DNA of 64,000 nt from Ophiodon elongatus (GCA_016806645.1 JACSYO010002159.1:2596001-2660000), one strand, 5' to 3'. Positions 37,867 to 58,545 are shown, counted from the stretch's first letter. Made by a program: numbers and translations. The notes: generated by a model from the letters alone, not told the origin.

Positions 37867-39497
37867 CGGCAGAAATGAGGACCTTTGAAAAGGATGGCAT
37901 GGACACCCGAGTAAGCTTTGTGATTGGTTCTTAAGTCACGACGTGTCCTTCCCTGGTCTGTCATGCCGCCAGAAGAAAACAAACAACATCAGCCTTGATT
38001 ATCGATCGACAAGCAGTGGTTAATTCAACATTGATAATGTATTACAGACATTGCTGATCTTGTTGTCTATACTAACAGCTGTTGTGCAGTTCAATTCTGC
38101 ATTTTATAATTCTACTACTGTTGACATGCGGAGGAAGCAAGCTATAATTGGAATGTTTTGCAAGCAGCCTGTCCAGCGGCGTTATCAGCCTTACGGAGTG
38201 GATGTTTGAAGTCAAAGTTTGAAGCTTTGAGGGGGGCGATGGACAAAAGAACAAAGTAATTTCCTTCTCTTATCGATGCTTGTTTTGTTCAGCACAACTA
38301 TTGTGAAGTTCACAAAGAAACTGTAAACGAACAGGACTTCCAGCCACCCAGCAGAGTGTGAAAACAGACGATAACGAAACGGAGAGGAAACTAGTGAAAG
38401 ACCTGTCTGGACCAAATCTCTGAAGCCATAATCTAGTAAAACTTTGATTTGGAAGTGTGTTGTGTAAATGGTTAAAGACAATTTGAGGTTTTGCTGTTTG
38501 AAGGAAAGACAGAGCAGGACCTGCAGTCTTGTAAGAAAATTTGTCTGCGTGTGGGAAATATAGAGGAAGATCTTGAGTATCAACCGTGACCGATCTACCT
38601 CCTGTTTACACCGGCACCCACATGCCCAGTGTGCATGAATATTTATGTGATATTCATTTCCAGGCTTTAATACACTTTGTTAAAGGTTTAAATACATTAT
38701 ATGGATATTTGAAGAAGAAGAAGAAGAAAAAAAATTATGAAATGCATAAAATCAAGAACCCAAGAAAGCTTAATTTCTTTTCAGTTAATAGTGACTGCTC
38801 CTTGTGGTATCCCATCAAAGATTTTAATTGCATGCAAAGCTTCAAATATAAATGGGTACCTTTTTTAAGGACTGACATTTTCTTGAGAACTCCCCACTTT
38901 CGTAGTTTCTCGTTCAGTCTCTTGAAACAAATGTTGGTCTTTCACATCAAGCATTGTCATTCTTGCGACAATGTCTGCTCAGCCTCAGCTATGCCTCGGG
39001 GTTGGTAATGGTAATTTCACATGACACGCAGTGGGAGGTGTTGCCCTCTTAACTAATGAAGTTGTCACTGTCATGCGCATTAATCACAGCTCACCCCTAA
39101 TATCTGTCAAAGTGTCATGTCTGAGAACTAAACTGTGGCACTGACACGAGTCAAAACAACTAACCTCCCGTGAAGCAACTGATCGTCCTTCAAAAAAGGT
39201 ATTTGTATATCATTTAGCGATGAAACTATAGTTTTCTTAAGGTTAATGCCACAAACCTTGCTGTCCCACAGCATCATTCCCATTTGAGAAGCAATGAAAA
39301 AAAAGTTAAAAACAGTCGCATACTTTTTTTGTGCTCATTTTCAGCTTTTCTTGATCCCTGTGGTCATAACAACTGAGGAGCATCACCTTAACTTAACATA
39401 TTGAAGATACTCAGTGGGGGCTGAAAGAACTCTGGTACTGTACCTTCAAAAACTTCCTTGTAGTATTTTACTAATATCCTTTAGTCTTCTTTGTCTT

Positions 39498-39498
<1 letters not shown>

Positions 39499-39541
<43 letters not shown>
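39499..39541. repeat. (CT)n microsatellite
   Basis: About 21 CT dinucleotides without interruption. Other short CT-rich tracts lie at 5378-5425. Confidence 0.95.
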
Positions 39542-39544
<3 letters not shown>

Positions 39545-41868
39545 TTATCTTCATCCAATATGGATGAGGCACATTGTCGACAATGTGATTCCCTTTGGAA
39601 AATACCAAATGTTTTTGTAAACAACGGTGCACTGATGTCACTGCTAATGCCAGCAGTCATGTCGCAACAGACTGCCAAATATACACCTTCTGAAATGTTC
39701 CTGCCCTCAGTGTGAATCTTAGTTTCTATCCTTTCCTTTAATAGTACAGCAAGAATAACAGAACCGAAAAGGCCAGAATGGAGTTGACATCGACAACCAG
39801 ATTGTTTCACATGTGGCCAGTTCACACTCAATTAACAGTACATTTTTTAGCTAACAAAAAGCTAAATCATCATCAGATTACAGCCAAGGGGCTGGAGCTT
39901 TGTTGTCCTTGGGCCTACCTGCTATTTCTGTACAAGTACATCGAGAGAGATGAAAAAAAAAATAACAGTCGAATTCCTTGTATGTGCTCACCAATAAAGG
40001 TGATTTTGATTCCGAGATACAAAATAGCACGGTAGTCATTTAAAAAGTCTTTGCAACTTTAAAAAAGAATATATCCCCTGCTCACACACGTGGCTCCAAC
40101 AATATAATTACTTTGGCGCCAGAGGATTTTAAACAGCATTCAAGGTCACTCAATCAAAGTGGTTTATTTCTCTCCAACATCTCATTAGCTTTTTGTATCA
40201 ACACTCTTGACCGTTGCTCGGCGACACTGTTCACATTAATATCTTCAATGACAGGAAGAGGACCAATAACACATTATGCTAAACTGTGTAACTCTTCAGA
40301 TGACAATAATAGATATTATTTAGCGAGTAATAATCACAGTTTTGATATTGTATTGCATTGACACTATAAACAACTTGAGGGTTTACATAATGTTTTCTGT
40401 TGCTTAACATCATTTGTGAATGAAAGGACTGACTGACAATAGTACACATTTGCACTCCCAAAAAAATGCCAGTTGAAACACTCAGATTGAATGCACCATT
40501 GCATTCAAATAAGTTTACTCCTAATAGAAGAAACTGCTGATCACTGCACATCACAGAAAACATATCTGATAATAGAAAGTGAAGAAGAAAATTCCAATAA
40601 GCTGCTAATTACGCACAATCAGTTTAACTACAATAGGTCAGCTGAAATAAAAACATTTTAAGATTAAAAAAATAATCTTATTCATATCTGTTTTTAATAC
40701 AACCCCTGCCAGAAATACCAAATTCGATACCAAAAAACTAATAAGCCTTAGTACAACATAGAGAAGGTAAGAGCGGATGAGTGTTTTGTGTGCATGTGTG
40801 CTTGAAAATGCACGGGTAAAATCAAGATAGAGATATAGGTTGATGATCATTAAATCCAAATCTTTAATAATCAGTTCATGAATTTGACTGATAAATACAA
40901 TAGACAACACATTGATAATAACTAGAGCATCCTGATTGTCATTGTGATGAAGTAGTTTACTATACATGGAAGTGGTGATAGCCAATTGGGACAGATTTTA
41001 CTTGAGAACATGCAAATAATAATTAATGCAAGTGAAGCTTCAGAATTTGATTGACTGGAGTCAACTGCATGGTGTTCACAAACAGATTTTTCCAATACAA
41101 GTACACTCTAATGTTTAAATCAGCTCCTATTCTGCATTCTACTGTAAGCACAATTTATATATTTGTTATTAAATTATATTTATATAACACTTTTGAAAGA
41201 AAGACAAGCAAGTCGAAAAAAAATGGTATTTGACTATTATGAGAAATACAATGTGCATGTCATAACTTAGACATCGTGCAGCACCAATACCTGCAAAATA
41301 AATGGTACTGCTTGATCCCTCATGAAAATACAATGCCTGTGGAGCTGGCTATACCATGATATGTGAATAGCTGCATCTCTTAATAGTGATTTATTATCAC
41401 TGTGTATTGTGGTTATTGAAAGAACAGTTGCAACAAACAACAAGCATTTGTTTAACTAAACCACACACTTCATACAGTAAAAAAACATAAAAATACAAAC
41501 ATCCAGTAATACATTTTTTTTTTAAATAACCAAAACAACTATATTGTATGTAAGCTGTTGGATATGGTTAAAGTTATGACCAATAAAATGAGGAGGAAGT
41601 TGTAGTTGCAATGGAGTATAATCCCATTCGCTTTCAAACAAAACAGCAGATCATCTGTGGAGAAAGAGGCAGATAGAAGGACTTTCATTTTGTAATCTTT
41701 CACAAAATTATTTTTAAATATAATATGTGTACATAAATGCACACGTATCTGTTTAGTTACATTTATTTACATGATATGTTCCTGTCACTTTCATGAAATG
41801 GATCTAAAAAAACTCCTATTTTGCATGATCAGTCAGTAAATTATTAGAAGAGTAGTGAACTTATCGTT

Positions 41869-42116
41869 TCATAATGTTATTAAGGAAATGTAGAAAAGTT
41901 CATTCTGGATAAAGACGGTGCAGGGTGTACCACAATAGAGAGGTGTATGAATATTATTCACACTGTGTGTGATCAGACTGACCGTACTTTCCCCCCCACT
42001 GAGACCCTCCAGAATTGTGGCGAAGTGAAGAGGAGCAAGCCTGGATACAAATCTCGTCCACAGACTAAACAAGGCAAAATGCCTTTCGAAGCTGAGTCTG
42101 ACGCAATAGCCTCTTA
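41869..42116 (-). CDS. Possible C-terminal tail exon of the cholinesterase (uncertain)
   Basis: Two alternative continuations keep the phase from exon 9. An acceptor at 42117 gives about 82 residues ending at 41869. An acceptor at 42092 gives about 39 residues ending at 41973. Neither resembles the amphipathic Trp-rich tetramerisation peptide of AChE-T or BChE, and neither has an obvious GPI-type hydrophobic end. The polypyrimidine tracts are weak. A possible minus-strand AATAAA lies near 41763-41769. Stopping in the exon 9 read-through is equally possible. Confidence 0.25.
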
Positions 42117-42219
42117 CTACAGATAACTTTATAGTTTGTGTGTATTGTAGTGTTGAGTGTTTGGGAGGGATTGATGGATAATATAGGGAAGTTAGATAGA
42201 TGATAGATATATTTCTAAC

Positions 42220-48467
<6,248 letters not shown>

Positions 48468-49138
48468 GGAAAATCCTGTGGAGAAAAAAGATAGCCTATT
48501 AGATTTAATTATTATGCTAAATAATGAATACAATAACTTTCATGGCTTTAACTCAATTTTATCAATAATAAGTTCTACTTTCATACACTCCGAATCTATG
48601 TCAATACTGTACTTGTGAACTTGTGTACTTATGAAGCTATGTCAATAAAGTGCGGTTGGTGTTGACATATTCAATTCCCAATTTAACGACGGTAACTTGA
48701 ATAAATAACGTGAGTGCTTTCATAACCACTGGCATAAACACATTTATTTGTAACCCGTTTCAGTGGCGAGTGGGATGATGTCAAAATATGCGGATCAAAG
48801 GTCCAGTTCCTTAAAGATTACTACAGCACGGCGGCTGCGGGGCTCTTTTCCCGCAGCATGTGCGTCACTTTAGATGCGTCTTTATATACATCTTTAAATA
48901 TTTGGAAAAGAATACGCCGCGAGCGATTGGAAATATGCAAAGCGCTCTTCACTCGTGGAGGCGGTTATACTTTCACAAGGCACTGACAGTGCGTGAGTTT
49001 ACAGAGGAAAAGTCACGTACAGCTGGATTTAAAAGAGAAATGGACGCAATGGGGAGAGACGCTGTCAGTCAGACTCAAACATGTCCTGATAGTGAATGTA
49101 CCAGGACCAATTCATAGAAAGCCTTAGTGACGTCTTAC

Positions 49139-49215
49139 CTTGTCAGACTGCCTAGCTGGAGTGAATGAGGAACCCGTATTGATGGGACAAAGAAGGCGTG
49201 GACATAATCCCTCTG
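49139..49215 (-). other. Candidate non-coding first exon of the cholinesterase gene
   Basis: The coding ATG lies just inside an exon, so an upstream exon is required. On the minus strand a strong donor (GACAAG/GTAAGACG) follows 49139 and could pair with the acceptor before 48475, leaving a 663-bp intron. The 5' limit is a guess; no clear TATA box or CpG island is visible. Confidence 0.35.
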
Positions 49216-49677
49216 TAAAGTATCTGGGCTGGCCATGTGTTCCACCCACAACTACAACTGCTACTACTACAGTGATAATAATAGCAACAACAATAATAAT
49301 AAAATGATCGAAAATAAATTATATTATTTACGAAAGTGAAACTAAGTTTACACTTCTATCCAAAGTAGTAATAGTACTTGTATTTATAATAATACTCATT
49401 TTGTCTTCTGGCATGCGCTGTATTCATATAGTCAACATTGGAAAACACTAAGCAGGTCACCTGTTAGATCTTTGTCCAGTACATCCCATAGTTACGTAAC
49501 AGTGCAACACTGTAAAAAATAAAAAAATGTACAAATACATGTTCTGTATTCAAAATCGTATTCAAGTAAATGTATTATCAGCTAAATGAAAACCTTCAAA
49601 AGTAAAAGCAGAAAAATGACACCTGCGACTGAAGTATAATTTTATATAACTTTAATAGATTGGAAAAGCTTATCTAA

Positions 49678-49725
49678 ATTAATTATCTAATGACCCAAAT
49701 TCTATTGGGTCATTAGATAATTAAT
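49678..49725. repeat. Perfect 21-bp hairpin
   Basis: The left arm 49678-49698 (starts ATTAATTATCTAATGACCC) and right arm 49705-49725 are exact reverse complements with a six-base loop, ATTCTA. It lies in AT-rich DNA upstream of the cholinesterase gene. Confidence 0.9.
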
Positions 49726-51984
49726 GGGAGATTAAAGAAGAAAAAAGTAAATGTTGCAACACAAATGGGAATGCATTTCATGGACTATTCTCTATTATTA
49801 ATTTGTTTGTGATATATATGATATTTTTATATTTTAAGACCTTAAATGGTTACTTAAATAAAACCATTAGAGAAGTTAGGGGAAAGGTCTCGTCCAGCTC
49901 TTATCTAAAACATGAATATGGGACTCAACTAGACACATTTTTTAAGAGGTCTCAATTTAAATACCTGGTTCAATATTTAGTAATCCATTCAATTTTATAA
50001 TCTGTTTGTGTATTTTATGTGCAATCTTACTTTCCACAGTAGTAACTACAGTTGTGAGATTAATGTAGTGGAGTACAAATAACTATATCTTCCTCTTTAA
50101 AGTATTTGAAGTGTGAAGTAGCATAGCATGGCAATACTGAAGTAATGTACAAATACCTCTCAGTACAGTACTTAAGTAATATTGATACTTCCCCAGTGTC
50201 AGTAATAAATTGTGGAGGATTCACTGCCTCTCTCCTGGCCACCTCAACGGGACACAGAGACGACTGGCACTGAGCAAGAGACAGTCATTCTGATTATATT
50301 CTTGTCATCTGTTCAACAACAATAAACAATAACATGAGCATTATGCAGAGTTGAAAACAGGGCTTCATTGTACATTAAACACAGTGATGGGTTGATTTAA
50401 CACAAATACTTTTTTTTGCATGTCCTGCCTTCCAACCCTATCTCTTAGAACTCCAGTTCATATACTGGCAAATATGTTTCATAGAAAGATATTGCCAACT
50501 AAATTATTGTTTAAACAACATAATGAGAATACTATTTTTAAGTATCATATCAGTTACATACAGGACTTACTTACATACATATCTGCAAATTGATTTAATA
50601 ATGTATTGTTTTTTCCTGACAGTATTTAATCTATCTCTTATTTGTATAATGCACTTGACGAAAAACAATTTTTTGCAGCAAAGGCTCATGTTCTGGAAAT
50701 ATCATTCTGGTTGCTATGGCTCATTCTGGTTTGACTTAATTTTATTTAGTTATAACAATAAAAAATACTTATATCATCATTGAGTTGTATTGCTCGATGA
50801 CATATAAATAGCAGGAAATGTATGCTTGGTTGGTATCAAGCGTAACTCCAGGATTAGTAGTCAATGTATGTTATAATTGGCATACAGTATATTCTCCTTG
50901 GTCAGTGGCCCTAAGATTAAAACTATGACACTCTAGGTGCCCTCTATAGCATCAGCTTCGGATGTAACCGGAGACGTGTCAAATTCCACTCCTTCATGCA
51001 TAGTGTCTTTTCAAAATAAAGCTTTGTCTTTAGGCAACAAAAACATTTACTTAGGTTTTGGAAAACAGCGTGGTTGGCGTTAACTTGACTGACTAAAGAT
51101 TCACGTAGCTAGCGAGTGACAACCAACAGTCTCCACGACGGAAAGAAAGTTTTACAATAAATGCTTAGTATTACCCCTATTTATTTTTGTAATCTTGATA
51201 TTTAAAAATATCTTATAATCATATCAGTATTAATGATTAACAAAAATCTGATTTTTCACAGATGTCAAATGGAATGAAATCCCTCCTCCTGGCAAAAGCA
51301 GTAAAGCAATAATTTCAAACCACAGGAAAACATTTTACCCTATCGCCTACGATTTATTTTCTTTTTCAGTCTCTCCTTCTGTCTTTCTCTCTGTCGCTGT
51401 AGCACCATCTTTCAACATACCACTCAGCTGTAACAGTGGACATCAACACAAAAGAATGGGAGCTTTGGGAGGTCTGGCTCCACGGAGACATGTACAGCTC
51501 AGCTGGAGAGTTGTGTATATGCACAGACAAAAGTAGGAAGAGACACAGAAAGAAAGAGCAAGGCAGCAAACAATTTGTTAGAGAAACGAGAGAGCACCAT
51601 AACCACACACCATCAGGGATTAAGCAGTTAAAGGGAGAAATGAAAGGCATTTGAGAGGAGCCTTTGAGACAATGTTTTTTCTCTCTCATTCCAACATCAT
51701 CAAAATAGGCTTGCGACTGGAATGTAACCCCCAAACACAAACACACACACTCATACACACACATATAGACAAGTTAATTTCACCCATGCCCTTTTAATGT
51801 CAATCTGCTGTTATGAAGGCAGGGATAAGCAGTGAAAAATAAAAAAGGAAGAAAAAACATTTAATACATTTCTTGCGCGTAAGCATTGAGCAATATGATA
51901 GTAAATATCCAATCATGGTGTCACAGAGAGGGATATTGGTTTATGTCATGGTCTTTTTGTCTCTCTCCATTTCATTTCATTTGA

Positions 51985-51987
<3 letters not shown>

Positions 51988-52064
<77 letters not shown>
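51988..52064. repeat. Long (GT)n microsatellite
   Basis: About 38 uninterrupted TG/GT units. The open frame across it is not a gene. Confidence 0.97.
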
Positions 52065-52065
<1 letters not shown>

Positions 52066-52689
52066 TGTGAGTATGTGTGAATGTAATATTTTGAAGCTGG
52101 AGATTGTTGAGGTAATTAAATATTTTACTTAAGCATTGTAGACATATTTATATACAAAATAAATATGCAAAAAAGTCAGAAAATAAAGTTTTGAAAAAAA
52201 GGTGCTTAATATTCACATTCTGTTTGAAAGTATTTATGACAAAAACTACTGTTTGAAAAACTATATCGATGTTTAAATTAATTGCACAAATAAAAGGCCC
52301 AAGAGAAAATGTAGTGGTCAAACTAAACACACACCTGGATAGCTGAAGAACCAATTCAATATATTAAGAAAATGAACTAGCTTAGATGTCTAACAATTAC
52401 ATTTCCAAGTTGAACTGCATTTTGTCAAGATAGACATCTTGATTAAGCGAGCAGCATAATCATAATTATGACAGCATAATCGTAGAAAACAAAGGTTACC
52501 ATATTGTAAACCTCATTTTAATAAGCACAAGGAGATCCCTCTATGGGGAGAGATTAATACTCTTCTCCAATCATGGGCATGCATTCGCCGATGGAACATT
52601 TGCACAAGCATAGCTGTACACCAACCCAACTACACTGATCCTGACCGGCTAGAGGTGAGTAGCTACAGCCCAAACTACTTCCTTATAAC

Positions 52690-53340
52690 CTAGGCTGGCA
52701 CAGTAAAGCAGTAGGTTGCTGCAGCCAACCCAGGTGGTACGCAATTGAACTGGGTAGAGCCATGGACTATTCCTGCAGGGTTCAAAAAGAAAAGCAAGAG
52801 ACACCTTGCACACCGCATTTTCAGGGTCATCAAGGAGCATGCGGGACATGGAGGCATATCACGGCTGACAGAAAAAAACGACACACACCGTTCCAGCGAC
52901 ACAGACCCTGAAAAGGAACCTGACATACCCAAGAGATTGAACCATGTGTACGGACAAGGTGTCAACCACAATCTCACCGTGCATATGTCCTCGACACTTA
53001 CACGATCGAACAAGGCGGGTGACACTGAACGAGGCCAAACAAAAAGGAAAGAATAGACCAAACAAAAAGGAAAGAATAGACCCAACTCAAAGGAACAGGT
53101 GATTTAACCTTCTTTCTTCACACCAGATTTCAAAACCCTGACCACTTTTTCCTTGTAAAACATAATGCTGAATCCCATCATTGCCGCATGGATGGTCTGA
53201 ACAACCTGTACTGACAGACCAGCCATCCTCAGCCTATCCCTCTCAGGGGCCAAGCCAGAAGGGTCCAAATCTGCTTCATGACCTCAGGGTGTTGCCTCCA
53301 CTCATCTAGTAGGGGTCTGCCTCTTGACATGAGTGCAGTC
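52690..53340 (-). pseudogene. DIRS-like tyrosine recombinase relic, internally deleted
   Basis: Minus strand: RGRPLLDEWRQHPEVMKQIW and LAPERDRLRMAGLSVQVVQTI, FEIWCEERRLNHL, then, after losing the middle of the recombinase, RVSVEDICTVRLWLTP near 53010-52965. The blocks match the beginning and the HSTR-downstream part of DIRS YR proteins. Two motifs (AAAAAGGAAAGAATAGACC repeated in tandem, and CATATGTCCTCGACA) are shared with the relic at 24.2-25.4 kb, so the two copies belong to related families. Confidence 0.6.
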
Positions 53341-56300
53341 CTAGAATGTGGAGAAAATGTTCTGATTGGTCAGCTACTAGCGGGCAACTGCATTCTAATG
53401 ATTGGAAAAGTATTACACATAGAGTTCAGAAGAGGGTGGAGTTTGAACAGGAAATTTTACATATAGGACAACGTTTAAATTCCTTGACTTCCTTATCAGA
53501 ACAACCACATCCTCCGTCATATTTCCAATAAATTACAATGTGGTGCATATGAGGCACGACACGTGCAGATACATGTGGATGTACTCTTGCACATACACTG
53601 ACATGCAAAGACACAGACAACAGATTAACCAATAGCGTCCGATTCATTTGTACCTTCAGAGGTAATAGAGAACTTATCTTTCACTGGTGTCACATTGTTA
53701 CTGGTTGCAGATTTGATAAATAATGATTAATTAATATCAAGACATGTAACGATCATAACCAATTAAATTATGACTTATAATTAGAACAAAAGAATGATGG
53801 CACTCAGCTTACATCATAAACATAAAACAGAATTTAACAGAAGATTACATTTTGGAAAAATAGGGAAAACCTTGATATTAACCAATTAAATCTTAATCTC
53901 AGGGTTGCTACAGAGTTCTTCCGTGTACAGGGACCAATTATTTCATATACACACAAATCAAATGATGAAGTTCTTTATAAATACAATATTTATTAGTCTA
54001 ACTACATAACTAAACTACTAAACTGAAAATAAATGAAGAAACGATAAAATAAAATAAATGAATGGAGTGAATGAAGAATAGGATGAAGAGCACAATGAAT
54101 AACGATTAACTACAACTAAATGAAAAGGATTACTTGTGACCAGGTAGAATCAGTGACTCATATAATTGACTGATTAATTAAATTTGTCGATTGACGTTTT
54201 ACATTGAATTTAGTTCAAATGATTTATGCACCGTTCAGAAGCTGAGAGTTTGAGAAGCACCAGGGAAGATTGTGAAGAACCTTTATATTAGTTTTAAATT
54301 CAATTTAATTTAGATCATTAGGTCTAAGATATTTATATCGAATATTATTTTATTATGTGACTTAAATGTATTTGGCCAAGGAACACCAAACTCATTTGCA
54401 TCTGGGAATGGTATTGTTTTACCTGGCGGCTCTGATGGGCAGATGGGAGGTTGAGCTGCATGAATTGGCGGCTGTTCCTCTTTGGACATCTGCCTCCTGT
54501 TGGATGATTGTAGTTTGTTGACTCGCACTCTCCGTTTCTGCTGGATTCGGCTTTCTCTGATAATTTCGGAACCTGGTCAGCTTCTTCGTTGAGGTTCGGC
54601 TTGAACTGCTCTTCCTCGTCTTCATCTGGCCCTCATCTTGTCACCCTCCTTGTAGCAGCAGGGGTCATTAAGGCCTGTTTAAAAGTCTTTAATCTCAGAG
54701 TGTTTTCTTTTAGAGTCTCTTGCTCTCAATGGGAAACAATCTTCAGCAGCATGGTGCATCACAGGTAGGAGCTGCATGGCACATTACACGGCACGGGATT
54801 GCCAGGAATCAGGAACAACTTGCAGGATGAAGACATCCACTTTATGGCTGGAAACTACAAGAAATGTAACAGAGTTGGCTGTCATGAAAACAAATTTTTT
54901 TTTAATACATATATATATTTATTCAGATTGTGTCATAGACATTTCAGTTTCATAATCCCTCCATGGATGTCCGCTACACTGACACATGCTTCCCTAAGTG
55001 GTAGAACAGAGATAGAGAGCGAACAAAGATGTAGCTGGTTGGAGGATGTTACTTAAATGTGGCTGAACTGAGAAACAGAGGGAAAGGGGTAATGGATGTT
55101 TTTGGCAGCTGGTTAACAGGTTTCAGAACATGCCGCTCTAACCAGATAACTCAGAAAATTAAGTGCAGAATGGAGACCTGACAAGGTCAAGTTTGACAGA
55201 GTCGCCTATACAATCCATGTGTTTGGCAGAAAATGCTTATATACAGTACAATATTCATAAAGAAGAGATTATAATATTGGACAGTAGCAGGACTAGAAGT
55301 AAAGAAACAAGTTGATTTTGAAAGCTGACATTATAATTACACATTAAGGATAAATAACTGTCATACTCATTCAGTGGTCTGACAATAAAAACAAAAACAA
55401 TGTTATCAGGAACAACTTTATTATGAATTTGGCTGCATTAGAAGACCGATTAGGTGACCACAGAGAGCAGGAGGACACTGAACGGAGGTTTCAAGGCCTG
55501 TAAGGCGAGTGACATTACTCAGTCAGGGCTGGGTGTCAGTGAAGACAACTTACTGCCATCTCTAACTTTTTTGGTATTTACAATTATTTTTATTTAAATT
55601 ATTATTTTTTCTGCCTTTACCTTTTAGTCCTTGTCATTTATCATCATAATTGTACTTATAATAAATGCTTTGACACTTTCAGACATTTTCAAAACATTAA
55701 AAAGTACTAATAAAAACCACAAGTAACTTTGGGGCTTATCAATACTAGAATCTTTAATGATTCACCGCTGGGGCCCATTTAACACCTGGTTTCGGAACGC
55801 ATCCCTACCTTCAGACAGGGAACACGAAAGGCAAAAGGCTATTATGAATATTATGTTCAATATCTGCCAATAAACCCCCTTAAATGTTACACACTGTCCC
55901 ATTAACTGGCTATATGCTTTAAGTTGGTTTAGGTATATATGTTGACTCAAATGTTTATCCTCATGTATTCAGTTAAAAACTTAAGATCAAGATGTGCTTT
56001 CCCCTCGCTGTAACAGGAGAGAGTCGGCACTCTGTGCTCTAGGATGTAGCTGGATTTGAACCTGATGCATACTTTAAAAAAAAAAAAATCCCCACTAGCC
56101 AAATATAAAGGGGTATTTAGGTCAGATGAGTGTCCACTTTACTGATGTCACTGTGTATAATTCAGGGTATTTAAGTCTTTAAGACATGACCCAGGAAACA
56201 CAGTCATGTCCCACTGCCACTTGAGGCTGCAATGTCCATTTGTCTGAGAAAAGACTATCTTCTTTTCTTGTCTCCATGCAATCATGCATGACATCATATT

Positions 56301-56511
56301 ACTAAATAATAGGTCACATTCTTGGCTTATGCCCACATCCATATTTGGGTCAGGCTTCATTCTTCAGAGTAAGTCAACATGGTCCTCATGGATGTCACAG
56401 ACAGATTACTAGGGATTTAGCCTGTTTATGCTACAGTGTGCTGGTGGCTAAAAGGTTAGAGAAATGTTAGTGCAGCGTGACTGCAGGATAGCAAGTGGAC
56501 AAGAGTTGTCT

Positions 56512-56561
56512 GTGTGTGTGTGTGTGTGGGGGGGGGGGAGGGCGTGGTGGGGGGGGGGGGT
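56512..56561 (+). repeat. (GT)n followed by G-rich tract
   Basis: TGTGTGTG then an 11-G run, AGGGCGTGGT and a 12-G run. Four or more G runs within 35 bases meet the pattern of a potential G-quadruplex. Confidence 0.8.
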
Positions 56562-57552
56562 TTGCATGAGTGGGAGAGAAAGAGGAAGAAGCAGTATGAT
56601 AGATTATACAACCATTTCAATGGAGTAAAATGTCATTCGAAATCCTACTTTTGATTCAATCTTAATAAAAACACTCAACTTCCTCGCGACACATTTAGTG
56701 TGCCATTGCTCACATACCTACCCCTCAACTCACTCTGTCTTTCTCACTTGCTCATGCTCTCAGAAACAAACACACACAAACACACGCTCACTTATGTGCA
56801 CACATGCACACACAAAAGGTTCTTATCAGGCTGCTGTGTATCTGAAGTGTTGCTTTTATATTGCAGCCATATTTCATTTTGGCCTACTTTCTTTAAATTG
56901 CCTATGGGGTTTTGTACGGGGAGAGGAACCATCACATTTATATATGAGATTGAAGGAAAAGAAAGAGAGGTGGGGGAATTGTTTATGTTCTTATTCATTT
57001 TCCTTGCCTGATCCTTACTCTCTGTATGCTGCCCTTTTTCCCATTGTTGTTCATGTCCTCCATTTTCTCTGTCTATTCATGACTCTCATGTCTCTCCACA
57101 AGCATGTGCTGCTGTGCAAGATGAGTTTAATCACTGTGAGGGGCTCACAGGTGATGTGGGGAATGATATTTAGAAACTGAGAGGCAAAGGGAGAAAAGGA
57201 AAGATGGATTTTAGTCTATTGTGGAAAGGTATTTTAGAGACAAATCAAATTTGAAACAAAAATAAGTCTTTCAGTCGAAATTTGGCTTTATAGAAGACGG
57301 AATGGGATAGATGAATAATGAAGTGGTAGACAGTATCCCCTTTATTTCAACATGTATATTTCATAAAATGTCATTTTTTTACACTACTGTTTAGCAAATT
57401 ACTTGAAATGAGTTGTGGAGAGAGTAAAAACTTGCTATACCATCAACAAGTTATTTGCTTTCTTGCTGTTGCATCACAAATATTAGGATGTTTAATGTGA
57501 CTTTTGTGCTGTAACAAATGGTAACTCACTGGAAACATAGATCATGTCCACC

Positions 57553-57555
57553 AGC

Positions 57556-57582
<27 letters not shown>
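57553..57582. repeat. (AG)n microsatellite
   Basis: About 15 AG units; a short (AC)n run follows at 57677-57691. Confidence 0.9.
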
Positions 57583-57586
<4 letters not shown>

Positions 57587-58136
57587 GAGAGAAAGGGGGT
57601 ATTTTGAAGTTGATACATTCACTTTTGATTGATATTACTATGAGAAAAACATGTTCACAACAAACACTAAGGTGCGCACACACACACACACAAGCACAGT
57701 CTGTCCACAACACCCACACATGCTCAAACATTCATGAACATAATGCCTCTTGTTGGTGACTTTCAATTTGTTGCGGTAAAAAAAAAAAAACTAATTTTAA
57801 AATCATTTTGGCCTTTAACACACTAGATGCTTATTTGCATACAGACTATATGTTTATGAATGGAATGTGAGGGTCCCTGTGTGTGTGTGTGTATTGCAAT
57901 CTTTTCCATGCATTTTATTTTAGATCAAACCGATTAAAAACAACCTACATCCCCAGTTTGACCTAGTCAGAGAGAACAGTCAGCAGGTGACTGCAAATAA
58001 AAGTATAGTTTTGTGGTTGTGAAATTAAAATGAAGCTGTATTCATTTCCAATCGCATCAACTTCTAATGGAAACCACTGAAGCCACAAATTGTCACATGC
58101 TCCTGACATGCCAAGCATAGTTCGCTCTGTGTGGGT

Positions 58137-58139
<3 letters not shown>

Positions 58140-58180
<41 letters not shown>
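58140..58180. repeat. (GT)n microsatellite
   Basis: About 20 TG units, followed by CGCAAGCTTGG. Confidence 0.95.
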
Positions 58181-58183
<3 letters not shown>

Positions 58184-58545
58184 AAGCTTGGCAAATTTGG
58201 CTCCTATTGACTGTTAGAAATGTATTAAGAGTTGTGCTTAGCTGCTTATGAAGTCACCAGTGAAAACAAGTGGGACTAAAGCAGCACTAATGACTATGAT
58301 GACAAAGACATTATAGCACATTATTATTAACGCAGATGCTTTGACAAAGCACGCTGAATATTTATAATCTTTTTTGTTACACTTATTTATAAAGTCCCCG
58401 AACCCTCAGCAGCTAAAATATAAATACATAACTGCTTAGAAGGACTATTTTGAATTGCTGAAAGTTTTCAAATGTGTGCTCTAAAAGACTACGTTCTACA
58501 CATAATGCACCAAATACAGACTCCCTTTTATAACTGTTGAGGCGA

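Larger units (their letters stand above)
34150..41860. other. Long intergenic stretch
   Basis: Apart from the foldback at 37.8 kb, an AAT/AAAT-rich tract at 35640-35690, an AAG run at 38711-38732 and the (CT)n at 39.5 kb, nothing is recognised. Confidence 0.55.
49216..52640. other. Intergenic stretch upstream of the cholinesterase gene
   Basis: Contains the 21-bp hairpin and long (GT)n array listed separately; no gene recognised. Confidence 0.5.
53470..58540. other. Intergenic stretch
   Basis: Contains only the G-rich and dinucleotide tracts listed separately. The 160-codon frame at 56698-57180 is judged spurious. Confidence 0.5.

Noticed and set aside
56698..57180. 160-codon plus-strand frame with overlapping 103-codon frame
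   Set aside because: Begins in AC-rich repeat; Cys/His/Leu-rich with no domain; a second frame is open over the same DNA.
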